Made by a program: the position numbers and the translations under genes. The notes beneath the pieces are model-generated. The model saw only the letters and a program-made list of their open reading frames with translations. It ran no database searches and was not told the DNA's origin. From the NCBI RefSeq assembly GCF_040939455.1, contig NC_134104.1, forward strand, positions 8,269,501 through 8,333,500: a DNA stretch of 64,000 nt, given 5' to 3'. The stretch comes from Microcebus murinus (taxonomy: Eukaryota > Chordata > Mammalia > Primates > Cheirogaleidae). This document shows positions 24,027-34,970 of the stretch, one piece after another (within the stretch, counting starts at the first letter, position 1; each line of letters starts with the position of its first letter).

Positions 24027-24029
24027 GCA

Positions 24030-24680
24030 ACACATGTCACCTGAAGTCTTTGGTAAAACACTCTGGAAGTGACTCCAGAATCACATCGAGAAGGGCCCTG
24101 ACCCAAGTGACTCAACCCCAGCCCTTTTGCTCAGTGTCAGCCGAGGCTGTCGTCAGGGGGTGAAACCACATGTGTTCTGCATACTGGAAATGGCTTTTAC
24201 TGGTGGTTCTGTTGTCTTCAGGACCCAAATAAGAGGTGCTAACGTTTCCTCCCCAAATGGTTACTCCACCCAAACTCTTTACACGTTTGTCCTTAACATG
24301 TGGCTCTTCATGGCTGGCAGCTCTCTGGTGCCTGCACCCTCGTGCACAAGTTCAAGTGGAGCACACAGCGATTGCACCTAACTTGGGAAAACAGGCATCC
24401 TTCTTGACACATACCAGATTTCCGTAGGGGGAAATTTATGTAAGACGGCAAGAAAGGCTAATTTTCCTGACCTTGCAGAGTCTTAAAAACCTGAGCTCCC
24501 CCTCCGGCGTCAGGCCTACCTAGCTCACACGTGGGCCGGTCCCCGCCCGGCCTCATCTTTGGGGATTCTCAGAGCCCGCAGAAGTGGGCTGGGGCTGGCC
24601 GGAGAGCAGGGCTGCCAGACTTAAGGAACGTGAACTTCTAGGTTGTCAAATGCACTTTCCCATCGGGGAAGGGATATATT
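24030..24680. other. Unique non-coding sequence
   Basis: No gene, RNA or repeat recognised. Confidence 0.45.
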
Positions 24681-24689
24681 TCCTTAAGA

Positions 24690-25190
24690 GTTGGGGGGGA
24701 TCAGAACTAAATCAAAGTCTGTCTCTTTGATAACATAATTCAAATGCGATGTAATGGCGCCTGGGGAGACGCAGTGAATTTGAGGATTATTAGTTTCACC
24801 GCTCTGGAATAGGTCCCGGAGGAGACCTTGCCAGCAAATCGCTAGACCTATTTTTGCCAAGCCCCGTCTGCCAGAGGGCTCCAAGTGTCGCCCACATCTC
24901 TGCCGTCCCCAGCGTGAGGCCTCCTCCCACAGGCCCCGAACCTCCATGCGCGCCAACGTCTTCTAATAATCATTTCCTACATAAAATCAACAAGGGGAAA
25001 AATTCCTCTTTGAGCACATGTCCAGATGATTACATTTCTCTTCGACAGAGAATTATCAGTGACGGCCCCGAGGTCCGTAAGACTATAGAGATTGTAGACC
25101 TCTGATTAATGGAGTAAGACAGATTGTTGTTATTCATGGAATTCAATAGTCTAACCTCAGACCCGTGTTTACAGCACAGTGACTTGCAGA
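24690..25190. promoter_or_regulatory. Candidate enhancer-like block with paired TCF/LEF-type sites
   Basis: Repeat-free block with ATCAAAG (24711-24717) facing CTTTGAT (24725-24731), a 7-bp spaced inverted pair of the TCF/LEF core. Further AT-rich homeodomain-like words follow ('aggattattagtttc', 'ctgattaatgg'). There is no frame of note. Function is inferred from motifs only. Confidence 0.3.
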
Positions 25191-25195
25191 TTTGC

Positions 25196-25222
25196 AAAAA
25201 AAAAAGCCCTGCTTTTTTTTTT
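25196..25222. other. Perfect A/T hairpin
   Basis: A10-GC, loop CCT, GC-T10: a 12-bp perfect stem with a 3-base loop. Could extrude as a cruciform or, if transcribed, form a hairpin ending in a T run. Confidence 0.8.
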
Positions 25223-25223
25223 T

Positions 25224-25680
25224 ATGTTTGGTTATTAGGAGAGAGCTCTGGAGTAAGGAAACCAGGCCAACACGTCTAGTTGGGTAGCCTAAAGCAGACC
25301 ATGCGTTTTGTGTAGTGATTTAGGATTTAAAACCCCGATAATGCATGGAGATACTCTAGATGCAGTATCTTTCCTATGGTACCTGCAGCTGGGCCAAGAT
25401 GCAACTCCTCGAAGTTCTCTGTGATGAACTTTTCAAGACAGCATCCCGCTTTTCTTGCTCTAACTAGCAGCAGAGAAGGTAGCATGGTCGTCCCCGCTGT
25501 TTATTTTTTTTCTTTATCCTTTTACTTTCATTTTTAATTTAGTGATTAAAACACAGAGCTCTTCATGAAATGTGACTCCCCTGGAGAATGATAACATTTC
25601 ATTCTGCGTCTTTGCAGCACCCAAGTTCATGGCCAGATGAAGGTGACCACTCTCATTTCCATCATCTTGTTATGGCTCCG
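25224..25680. other. Unique AT-rich sequence
   Basis: Nothing recognised beyond short T runs near 25505. Confidence 0.4.
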
Positions 25681-25815
25681 AAATCGGGCTCTGTTATTAT
25701 TTGCCCCGTTCTGCAGAGGAACCAAATGAAGAACAGAATGAATAACTTACCCCAAATTACCCATGAAGCCAGGGTTATTAGAATTCCCAGGCCAGTGGGC
25801 TCACCACAAAACTAC
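25680..25815 (+). repeat. MIR fragment
   Basis: 'ctctgttattatttgccccgttctgcagaggaacc', 'aataacttaccccaaattacccatgaagccagggttattagaattcccagg' matches the MIR mid and 3' part on plus, diverged. Confidence 0.6.
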
Positions 25816-27390
25816 ACAGCTCGACAGATAGACACTGCGCAGAGAACAAGCCAAGTCTCCGTCCCGGATTGTTCCCGGGGAGGGAAGGAGGCCAGACGTA
25901 ATTTGTTCATGCAAAAGGAGCACAGAGTGGGTAGGGGATTATTTGAATATTTTAGAGATAAGGGAGAGAGCATTTCTTTGGAGGTGATTAAAAATTAATT
26001 TTTAAAGCAAAACCGATGAAAAAATCATAAATACAAGGTGACATGTGGGTTGGAAGCTATCAACTTGGGGTGGGGGGCTTTTCATTAGGGAGGAAGATGG
26101 ATCCTTTTCCTCAGGAATATTCCAGAAGAGCATGTCTTTAGAGCCAGAAAATGGGAATAAGCCCAGTATGTAGCTGAAGGATGAACAAGAAGCAGAATTA
26201 TGAGGTGGATGGTTTGTCCTGTTTTTCCCTATTTCCCCTTGGGGCCCAATCCTGCCTTTGGGCCCCTCCTGGTGACTCCTATCTGGTAAAGAGGACCCCG
26301 TGGAAAGCCCCATTCTTCCAGATGTCCCACCTTCTTCCAGCATTGTTATCCTGGTCCTATGCCCTGTTTCCCTACACGACAATGGACGCTGGTAGATTAA
26401 TCAGAGAAATTACCCGTATGAATACATTAGCTAGATGATGCGTCATCCCTCAGAGACTATAATTATAATAACAGCATTCTTCACTGCATTTTCATGCACC
26501 AGGGAGCTTAAGAATGCTGTGCAAGAAATGCAAAGAAAAGGAAAACATCACATTCAGCTTCTGATATGCAAAATAGGATTCTGCAGCAAAACAATAAACT
26601 GGAGAGTCAGCCTTTTGGAGAGAAAGGATTTCCTCAGTCTTCTTCTGTCCCGCTGGCATGCCAAGAGCCAGGCTTGGAGGACTGAACCACAGAGATTTAC
26701 ATTCAGAAGGAAGCAGGAGTGGTCCTGCTCCTTCCAGCGGTGGTGGACTGAGGGACACACGCAGAAGGAAGAGTCAGCGGTGAGGCGTGTGGGTCTCAAC
26801 CCACCTCTCCTGGCTGAGACCCAGATAGAGGAACGTGCATTTGCTAAGTTAAAACGTATACAGTAAGCAGAGGGGTTAGTATCGTTCTCTCTACCGGGCT
26901 GCATCACTCTGCTGGGTGGTTCCTCATCAACACAGAGGGGCCCCAAGAAACCAAGAGGGCGGAAGAGCTCTGTGTGGCAGAGAGAGTTTAGTGGCTCCAG
27001 AGCCTGCTAGAGAGCTAAGCTGAGGAGCGGAGGGACAGCCGAGTAGCCCACTGTGGTGGGAGCCAAGTGACCTGCATCAATCAGATAGTGTTCAAAGGGA
27101 GGCTGTGGCAGAATCCCAAAGCGTTCCCTGCCCCAGTCCAAGCCTTGGGAGGCAGCCACCTGGTCCTGATGGGCCATAGGGAATAGCCCTTGGTTCCATC
27201 AGCCATGGACATCAGCTGGCCACCTCGACCCCAGTGGGGGACAGCCAACCCCACCCACAGCCCGAGTCACTTCCCCCTGCCCCAGGGCACATCGACTCCC
27301 CTCCCTCTACATGCCCCCAAGCCACCTTGGAGAGCGCAATGGGGTGGGGATGGAATTGACAGATCAAGCTAAACCTCTGGAGACTGTTTA
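25816..27390. other. Unique non-coding sequence
   Basis: At 26430-26600 there is an AT-rich, repeat-free block ('gatgcgtcatccctcagagactataattataataacagcattcttcac') that resembles conserved non-coding DNA; TGCGTCA there is a CRE/AP-1-like word. Open frames (143, 136, 126 and 130 codons) overlap on both strands and have no domain. Confidence 0.4.
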
Positions 27391-27392
27391 AG

Positions 27393-27700
27393 TCAGTGCT
27401 ACTCAGAGAGGGTCTGATCCTCAAACGGTTTGCTGCCAGCATGGGATGAGACAGGTACAACCATTGAGTTGAGGGTAGACATTGAGAAACAATTGTGGCA
27501 CAATAATTTCATGTTTATTGAAACCAATCATAAAAAAAATGCAAGCTTATGTTTTGTATGTCTGTTTAAATCTCACTTTCTAATAATTTCATTTCTATTG
27601 GACCTTATGAAAGTATCTGCAACTGGCTAGAAATTAAAGACCAAAAACAAAAGGAAAATTGCCTTCTCATAGATGGTTTGGGAAGCCCTGTGTTATGGAT
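27393..27700. mobile_element. Possible hAT-type DNA transposon relic
   Basis: The left edge 'cagtgctactcagagagggtctgatcctc' and the right edge 'agatggtttgggaagccctgtg' look like imperfect inverted ends of a MER-class hAT element ('cagtg.ttctcaaa' type). The middle is AT-rich. The match between the ends is weak, so this is tentative. Confidence 0.35.
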
Positions 27701-28204
27701 GGGACTAGGCTCAGTACAGTCTTTTCCCTCCTATCCAGTGGATAGGGGCTTGCCAAGGAAGATCAGATCTCTTTTTGGAAAAAATAAAGAAGCAGCGTTT
27801 CCTGCACATGTGGATTGTAGTAAGAATGAGTATAATTACATTTTTATCCCCACGACCTCTCTCAAGCCTTCCCTTTGGCTCCAGGACATAGGGCATCTTC
27901 GGACACACATCTGCAGTGTTGCTTGCAGGAAGCTCCTGGCATCTTTGTCCTCCTAAGGAGTCCCCAGCCCCTAGCCCCCGTGGCTGTGCTAAGTCCTCAA
28001 GAGGCTTGACATCCAAAGGGTTAAACAGTTTGAGGATGAAAGACAGGCAGGCTGCAAAGTTGGAAGATGTGAGAACTGGCCCAGGTGGTTGAGAATGTGC
28101 CTGGCCAGGCATCCCAGCCAACTGGCGACTTCACTGATCCAAGATCTGTGTTCAGGAAGTTTACCTTCCCAGCAGCCATGGTCACAGTCTCTGCCTGCTC
28201 AATG
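27701..28204. other. Unique non-coding sequence
   Basis: No recognised element. 'caaagggttaa' at 28015 resembles a piggyBac right end but has no partner (see rejected items). Confidence 0.45.
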
Positions 28205-28686
28205 GTGATCATTTTATAAAACTGATACATAGTAATTGTACATATTTATGGGGTACATGGGATATTTTAATATATGCATACAATGTGTAATGATCAAATC
28301 AGGATATCCATTACCTCAAACATTTATCATCTCTTTGTATTGGGAATATTCCAAATCTTATCTTCCAGCTATTTTGAAATATACCATAAGTTGTTATCTA
28401 TAGTCCCCTACTGTGCTATCAAACACTAGAACTTATTCCCTCTATCTAACTGTATGTTTATACCCATTAACCAACTTCTTTTCCACCCTCCCAGCCTCTG
28501 GTACCCACCATTCTACTCTCTACTTCCATGAGATCAACGTTTTTAGTTCCCACATATAGGTGAGAACATGCAATATTTGTCTTTCCATCCCTGGATTATT
28601 TCCATTAACATAATGACTGCCAGTTCCATCCATGTTGCTGCAAATGACAAGATTTTAATCTTTTTTATGGATGAATAATATTCCAA
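28205..28686 (-). mobile_element. L1 LINE 3' end (L1PB/L1MA-like), antisense
   Basis: On plus: 'atacatagtaattgtacatatttatggggtacatgggatatttt', 'ttaccccaaa'-type block, 'ctgtgctatcaaacactagaac', 'ccaccctcccagcctctggtacccaccattctactctctacttcc', 'cacatataggtgagaacatgc', 'tggatgaataatattcc'. This is an L1 3' UTR plus the last ORF2 bases in antisense. It ends abruptly where the next L1 in opposite orientation begins. Confidence 0.9.
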
Positions 28687-31285
28687 CAGCCAAGATAGCA
28701 TGATTCACAATAGCCAACATACAGTGATCACTTTGAAAACAAATATCTGTATGCAGATCTAGTCTAGAAAAATCCACATTTACCAAACTGGTTCAAATGA
28801 TGTGTTGGGGAAATTTAACTTAATTACCGATACGTGAAAGAAAGCATCACACACAAACAGAGAGTAGGAGCCTCTTCAACTAAAATATCAGAAATAAAGA
28901 AGAATAAGAAGGATCATACATCATGACTAGGTGGAATTTATCCCTGGGATGCAAGGATGTGTGTATAGATGCTTCATGCAACATATGAAAATCGATTAAT
29001 GTAATATTAATACATTAACAGGATGAAGAATAAAAACCACATGGTCATCTCAATAGGTGCAGAAAGAACGGCTGACAAAATTCAACATCCTCTTGTGATA
29101 AAAACTCTCAACAAACTAGCCATAGAGGGAAATTATCTCAACATAATAACGACCATATCTGAAAAACCCATAGCCAACATACTCAACAGTGAAAAACTGA
29201 AAGCTTTTCTCCTCTAAGATCAGGAACAAGATAAGAATACCTATTCTCACCACATCTAGTCAACATAGTGGACCTCCTTGCAAGAGCAATTAGGCAAAAA
29301 TTTTTTAATGTCATTTTAATTTTTATTAAATATACTTTCTTGGCCCAAATCTTTAAGATAGATAAGCATTTTATGTAAACAGAGTGTCTTCATGTCATCA
29401 GAGTGTAACTCCAGACCAGGACAGCATCCAAATTGGAAAGAAGGAAGTAAAATGATCTCTGTTCACAGACAACATGATATTATATGTAGAAAACTCTAAC
29501 TCCACCAAAAAAGCCTGTCAGAACTAATAAAGGAACTCAATAAAGTACAGTATAGAAAATCTGCATACAAAAATTAGTTGCATTTCTATGCAGTAACAAT
29601 GAACTATCTGAAAAGGAAATTAATAAAACAATTTCATTTACAGTAGCATGAAAAAGAATCAAATACTTAGAAATAAATTTAACTAAGGAAGTGAAAGACT
29701 TGTGCACTGACTACTATAAAACATTGATGAAAGAAATTAAAGACACAAATAGAAAAATATCGAAGTTCATGAATTGGAAGACTTACAATTGCTAAAATGT
29801 CCATAATACCCAAAGCAATTTACAGATTCAAAGCAGTTCTTATCAAAATCCCAATGGCATTTTTCAGAAATTAAAAAATCCTAAAGAACCACAAAGGACC
29901 CTGAATAGCCAAAACAGTCTTGAGAAAGAACAAAGCTGGAGCATTACACATCTTGATTTTAAAATGTATTACAAAGCTACAGTAATTAAAACAGTATGGT
30001 ACTGGCATACAGACAGACACATAGACTAACGGAGCAGAATAGAGAGCCCAGAAATAAACCCACAGATATACGATCAACTGATCTTTGACAAGGGTGCCAA
30101 GAATACACTCTGAGGAAAGGAAAGTGTCTTCAATAAATGGTGCTGGGAATACTGGATATCCACATGCAAAAGAATGAAATTAGGCCCTTTTCTTACACCA
30201 AATACAAAAATAAACTCAAAATGGATTAAAGACTTAAGCCTAAGAACTGAAACTCCTAGCAAAGAACTTTGGGGAAAAACATCATAATATTGGTGTTGGC
30301 AATAATTTTTTGGGTATGACACCAAAAGCATAAGCAACAAAAGCAAAGATAGACAAATGGGATGACATCAAACTAAAAACCTTTGCACAGCCAAAGAAAT
30401 AATCGACAGAGTGAAAAGGCAACCTATAGAATGAGAGAAAATATTTGAAAATCAAATATCCAATAGGGGTTAATATCCAAAATATATAAGGAACTCCTTC
30501 AACTTAATAGCAAAAACCAAATAACCTGATTTAGAAAATGGGCAAAAGATCTGAACAGACATATCTTCAAAGGAGACGTACAAATGGCCAATAGGTGTAT
30601 GCAAAGATGCTCAACATCACTAATTAGGGAAATGCAAATAAAAACTGCAATGATATATCACCTCACACCTATTGGGATGGTTATATTTTAAGAAAAGAAA
30701 AGATAACAAGTGTTGACAATGGTGTGGATAAATTGTTCACTGTTGGTAGGAATGCAAAACAGTGCAGCCCCTATGGAAAACAGCACGGAGGTTCCTCAAA
30801 ATATTAAAAATGGAACTACCATATGATCCAGTAATCCCACTTCTGAGTATTTATGCAAAAGAATTACAATCAGGATCTTGAAGGGACATCAGCACCCCCA
30901 TGTTCCCTGCAGCATTATTCCCAAGAGTCAAGATGTGGAAGCAACCTAAATGTCCATTGACAGATGAATAGATAAAGACAGTGTATATACATACAATGGA
31001 ATATTATTCAGCCTTTAAAGAAGGAGGAAATTCTGCAATTTGCAACACCATGGTTGAACCTGGAGGGCATTTTACTAAGGGAAATAAGCCAGTCACAGAC
31101 AAACACTGTGTGATTCCTCTTATGTGAGTGTCCGAAACAGTCGAACTCACAGAAGAGCAGAGTGGTGGTTGCCAGGAGCCGAGGGGAGGGAGAAATGGGG
31201 AGTTGTTCAGCTGGTGTGACGGTCCAGCTATATAAGATGGTCAAGTCCTAGAGATCTGCTGCACAACGTCCTGCCTGCAATTAGC
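28687..31285 (+). mobile_element. L1 LINE (L1M type), sense, ORF2 3' half and 3' UTR
   Basis: Sense ORF2 from about 28890: 'actaggtggaatttatccctgggatgcaaggatg', 'aataggtgcagaaag', then 'aatgaactatctgaaaagg', 'cactgactactataaaacattgatgaaag', 'caatggcattttt', 'ccatatgatccagtaatcccacttctg', 'atacaatggaatattattcagc', and 3' UTR 'agagtggtggttgccagg'. The frame at 29023-29217 keeps a piece of the reverse transcriptase domain. Numerous stops and shifts make it dead. Bases 28687-28890 are poorly matching. An insertion at about 29297-29425 interrupts it. Confidence 0.92.
29297..29425. other. Insertion inside the L1 ORF2
   Basis: L1 ORF2 sequence is continuous up to 'caagagcaattaggcaaa' and resumes at 'gcatccaaattggaaagaagg'. 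Between them lie about 130 bp ('aatgtcattttaatttttattaaatatac' to 'cagagtgtaactccagacc') that are not L1. Source unknown. No clean target duplication is visible. Confidence 0.55.
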
Positions 31286-32200
31286 AATCCTGCACACTTA
31301 GGACATTTGTTATGAGGGTAGAGCGCATGTTAAATATTCTTACTGCAAAAAGAGAGAAGGAAAGAAAGAAGGTGAGAAAGAGAGGAGATAATCCACCCAA
31401 ATCAGTGTAAGTCAACAGGAAATGCAGTTCTGAGGCATTTTCAGGAAGACACCTGTGGATAAGCAGAGAATTCATGGTAACTGGTACCTCTTCTTCACGA
31501 GATGCTTTTTTATTCGTCATTTCAGTTAATGTTGCCAGCCACGCTCTGAAGCTAACATCATTCTCACCGAAGGACAAGACAATAGAGAGTCCAGGTGTTA
31601 GGGGATTTGCCAAAGTCTGACCTCTGACCCAAGCCTGTTGGACTGAAAAGCTGTGGTTTTTCTACCACGTCTGTAAGCTTTTGGGCCATTAGATACCAAC
31701 AAAAGGAACTCCATCGAGTGGACTGCAGGGACCAAGCACAGAAGGGTCCGTGGCCACTGCCACTTGCTTCTCTGTCTGTCACTGCGTAGACTTGAGACCC
31801 AGATCATCTCCAGACCTGGGTGAATCTGATACCTCTAACGTGGGCCAGTCTAGCTAGAAAGCCCTGGAGGACACTCTCAGTCAAGGACCCTAGTGACGTG
31901 AATGACAAGCCCCTTTGCTCGGGGAACTGCAAGCTGGAGGATGACCTACCCCCCAGGAAGAGCGGAGGGACAGCCCTCACCTGCCAGCCAGCGAAGGGAA
32001 GTGGAGACAGTAGTCACTGCCAACAGCGTGCCCCCCACCCCTCGCTGTGACAGGGGGCTGAGGCTTGCAGGAGTGACATCTGTGGGGATCAAACTGATAT
32101 GCAGGATGGGAAATGACCAAAGTGAAACTTCTTGCAATTCCTTGTTCTAGAGAAGTGCAGCCAAAATCAGATTCACTGTGCAAAGAAGTGTGCCTGCACA
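31286..32200. other. Unique sequence
   Basis: A purine-rich GAAA/GAGA tract is at 31345-31388. Frames on minus up to 110 codons lack domains. Confidence 0.45.
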
Positions 32201-32204
32201 TGGG

Positions 32205-32229
32205 CACACACACACACACACACACACAC
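32205..32229 (+). repeat. (CA)n microsatellite
   Basis: About 12 uninterrupted CA units. Confidence 0.97.
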
Positions 32230-32319
32230 TGACCTACAGAAAATCGGGACGTCTGCTGTGAGTGTCTGCATGTGCAGTCTCAGAAGCTTCTGGTAAAGCT
32301 AAAACTGTTAAGAGGGACC

Positions 32320-32680
32320 TAGACGCCCTCGGACATGGCCCCACACGCCAACTGACCGGCCTGCAGGAGCCGGCTTCCCAGGAGGCTTGGAGCAGCTCCG
32401 CGCAAACTCCGCGTGTCCCGGTCAGCCCGGCGCGCCCCCTCGGGCTCCTGCACGCTTTGGTTTTTGGTTTTACAAAACATTGCAAATGTTTGAACGTTGA
32501 GAAAACTTACGACCTTGGAACACGCCGCCTGTTTTCTTACAACTTAATGAGACTAAATCGTTGATAAGTTCTGTTTGGAAGCATAACAGGGCCCTCCCCT
32601 CGCAGTGCCAGGGGGCCGGGCCGCGTTCTCCGCAGAGACCGCTGCGCTGAGCTCGCCCGCGGCCTCCCCTTCTGGCTGCT
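32320..32680. promoter_or_regulatory. CpG-rich patch (CpG-island-like)
   Basis: About 30 CpG in about 345 bp, observed/expected near 1.0, in two denser halves (32.38-32.45 and 32.60-32.67 kb) with an AT-rich spacer containing 'ttgcaaatgtttgaacg'. No repeat explains it. It could be a promoter of a non-coding transcript; no exon seen. Confidence 0.4.
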
Positions 32681-32864
32681 TCCCAGTGGTTTCTGGCCAA
32701 GCAAATTGCTTTTAGCCTGCTGTACCTTGGCAATGCGTTCGAACCCTCCCCGCCGCCAACAGATTCCAAACACAAGAACAGCAACATTCTCAGAGTCAGG
32801 CAAAGTTATAGGCGTTCTAGAAAAAAAAGAACCCTCTTAAAAATCCACCGAGTGAGACAGAGTT

Positions 32865-33100
32865 ACACGTATCCACTCATTGCTTCATGTGACAAATATC
32901 CACGGATGGCTTGTCACGTGCCAGGCCTCTGGTGGCCCCGGGACTCCGGGATGTCAGCGAGGCTGGCTCTGCAGTCGGGGGCCTGCAGTGTGTACGAGAT
33001 GCCCAGCGATCGAGGAAGCAATTGTGCAAACAGCAGAGAGTTTGGCGAGTGGCATCTGGGGCTGTGATTTGGGGGAGCCTTTGGAATTGGAGGGGCTTGT
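32865..33100 (-). repeat. Probable L2 relic, antisense
   Basis: 'cactcattgcttcatgtgacaaatatccacggatggcttgtcacgtgccaggcctctggtgg' resembles the reverse-complement L2 start ('ttcattcaacaaatatttattgagc..gtgccaggc'). Weak after 33000. Confidence 0.5.
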
Positions 33101-33240
33101 GGGGAGATAACGTCAGATTTTGTGGATCTCAAGGGGCAGAACATAACCCATATTCATTAGTGCCACCACGATGACAATACGTACTATAGGGGGAAAACTA
33201 TGACTCCTCTGCCCTAAAAAGGACTTAAAATGTAATCGGG

Positions 33241-33577
33241 GGCCGGGCGCGGTGGCTCACGCCTATAATCCTAGCACTTTGGGAGGCCGAGGCGGGTGGA
33301 TCGCTCAAGGTCAGGAGTTCGAAACCAGCCTGAGTGAGACCCCGTCTCTACCAAAAATAGAAAGAAATTAATTGACCAACTAAAAATATATATACAAAAA
33401 ATTAGCCGGGCATGGTGGCGCATGCCTGTAGTCCCAGCTACTCGGGAGGCTGAGGCAGTAGGATGGCTGAGCCCAGGAGATTGAGGTTGCTGTGAGCCAG
33501 GCTGACGCCACAGCACTCACTCTAGCCTGGGCAACAAAGTGAGACTCTGTCTAAAAAAAAAAAAAAAAAAAAAAAAA
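33241..33577 (+). repeat. Young lemur Alu with perfect target duplication
   Basis: Intact 'ggccgggcgcggtggctcacgcc' start with CpGs retained, both arms, lemur linker ('agaaagaaattaattgaccaac', 'aaaaatatatatac'), end 'gagactctgtct' and a pure A tail of about 25. Flanked by a perfect 14-bp target duplication aaaatgtaatcggg (33227-33240 and 33574-33587). Box A and box B Pol III promoter regions look intact. Confidence 0.98.
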
Positions 33578-33649
33578 TGTAATCGGGGAGGTCGGGCACC
33601 TGCAGGCCTGCACCACTGGCAGCACTGTGAGTGTAAGTGCTTCGAATAT

Positions 33650-33812
33650 CAGAATACCCACTCTGACCTCAGAATCTCAGCTGTGTGACTTTGGGCAAGT
33701 TTCTTAACCTTTCTGTGCCTCACTTTCCCCATCTGTGCAATGGCCATAATTATAGTTTCTATCTTGTATGGATGCTGTAAGGAACAAGTGAGTGAAACAC
33801 TCAGAACAAGCA
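33650..33812 (-). repeat. MIR SINE, antisense
   Basis: 'agctgtgtgactttgggcaagtttcttaacctttctgtgcctcactttccccatctgtgcaatggccataattatag' is a clear reverse-complement MIR. Confidence 0.9.
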
Positions 33813-34779
33813 GGACGGACTCCCACAAAGAACTTGCTGTGTGCAGCCGCTTATCTGTTTGCCCTGGGCCCCAACCAGACGCCTCCCTGCACTAATGGGC
33901 ACCTGTGACTCCCTGTCCCAGTTAGACACGGACAAGCCCTTCTTTTAAGGCAGTGTCTGCTGCAGGAGCGCCCGGGACGGGGCCTGGCCGCAGGAAGCAG
34001 GCAACCGTCCTTGGAGGGAGGGGTGAGCAGGAGCTGGCTCCTGGGCGGGAGTCACTGCAGGTCGAAGAGTTGAGCCTGGGGCTTCGGAGGGAAGGGCCTG
34101 GGCGGCCACCATGCATCACCCCCTCTCGGGCTCAGCTGCCTTTGCTGGACAGTGAAGTGAGGGTGTCTTCCTCACAGGTGCTGTTGACAGTGAGGCCAGC
34201 AATGTGGGCAGCTTGGCTGGGCGCCTGCTCAACCGTGGCTGGGGAGGGTTGGCTGACCATGAAGCAGGGGGCCTATCGCACCCCACAGCCTCCCCTGGCT
34301 CCGTGCAGCCGAGCCTGGCCCTCCTACGCAGCCGACAAGGCGGTGCAAGGGGGGATTCAAGGCCCCGGGGAAGGAGAGGAGAGAGTCTGGGGTTAGCACT
34401 CGGAGCCCCCCTGGCATTGGCTCAGGAGGGGACGTCGAGGAGACGGCGGCTGGCAGGTGCATCCCGCAGGAGCCCAGGAGCGGAGGCTGGGCCAGGGGCC
34501 AGCAGGTGCCTGTCCCGCAGCAGGGAGGCGCTGCCCGGCTGGAGCTGCCCGGCCTGTGCTGTGCTGAAACCGCCCCCTTCCCATCCTCTCCGCCTTCCCT
34601 CGCCCCTTCTACCGCTTACTTCAGAAAACCTGGGGTCCTCAGAGGGACAGGCAAGACCATGGCAGACACTGCCAGACCGTTCGATCAGGGCGGGGCCTGG
34701 GAGGCTGCAGCTACCCTCAGGTGCAAGGGCCTGGCCGTACCTCGGCAGCCGAGTAGGAGAGCCGGTGACATCAGCTGGC
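33813..34779. other. GC-rich unique sequence
   Basis: Scattered CpGs (34.38-34.62 kb) and many overlapping frames to 199 codons, all low-complexity G/S/P/R-rich without domains. Called non-coding. Confidence 0.45.
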
Positions 34780-34970
34780 ACTAAAATAGCTCCCCTTTGT
34801 TAAGCACTGTCCTGTCGGAGCCAGGGGCCCTGATGTGTGTCAGCCAGCCCCTAGGCAGTGGGGCGGCTGAGTTATCCTGCCTAGAGGACCCCCAAGTCTC
34901 GGGCAGGTTAAACAACGTGCCCCAGAAAACAGTCAGCAAGTGGCCGAAACAGAAATCCCAGAGGACGTTG
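34780..34970 (+). repeat. MIR-like SINE
   Basis: 'agctcccctttgttaagcactgtcctg', 'ggcggctgagttatcctg', 'caggttaaacaacgtgccccagaaaacagtcagcaagtggccgaaacagaaatcccag' follow MIR order with high divergence. Confidence 0.55.

Noticed and set aside
28011..28025. caaagggttaa as a second piggyBac end
   Set aside because: No partner inverted end within several hundred bases and the upstream DNA is not AT-rich MITE-like.
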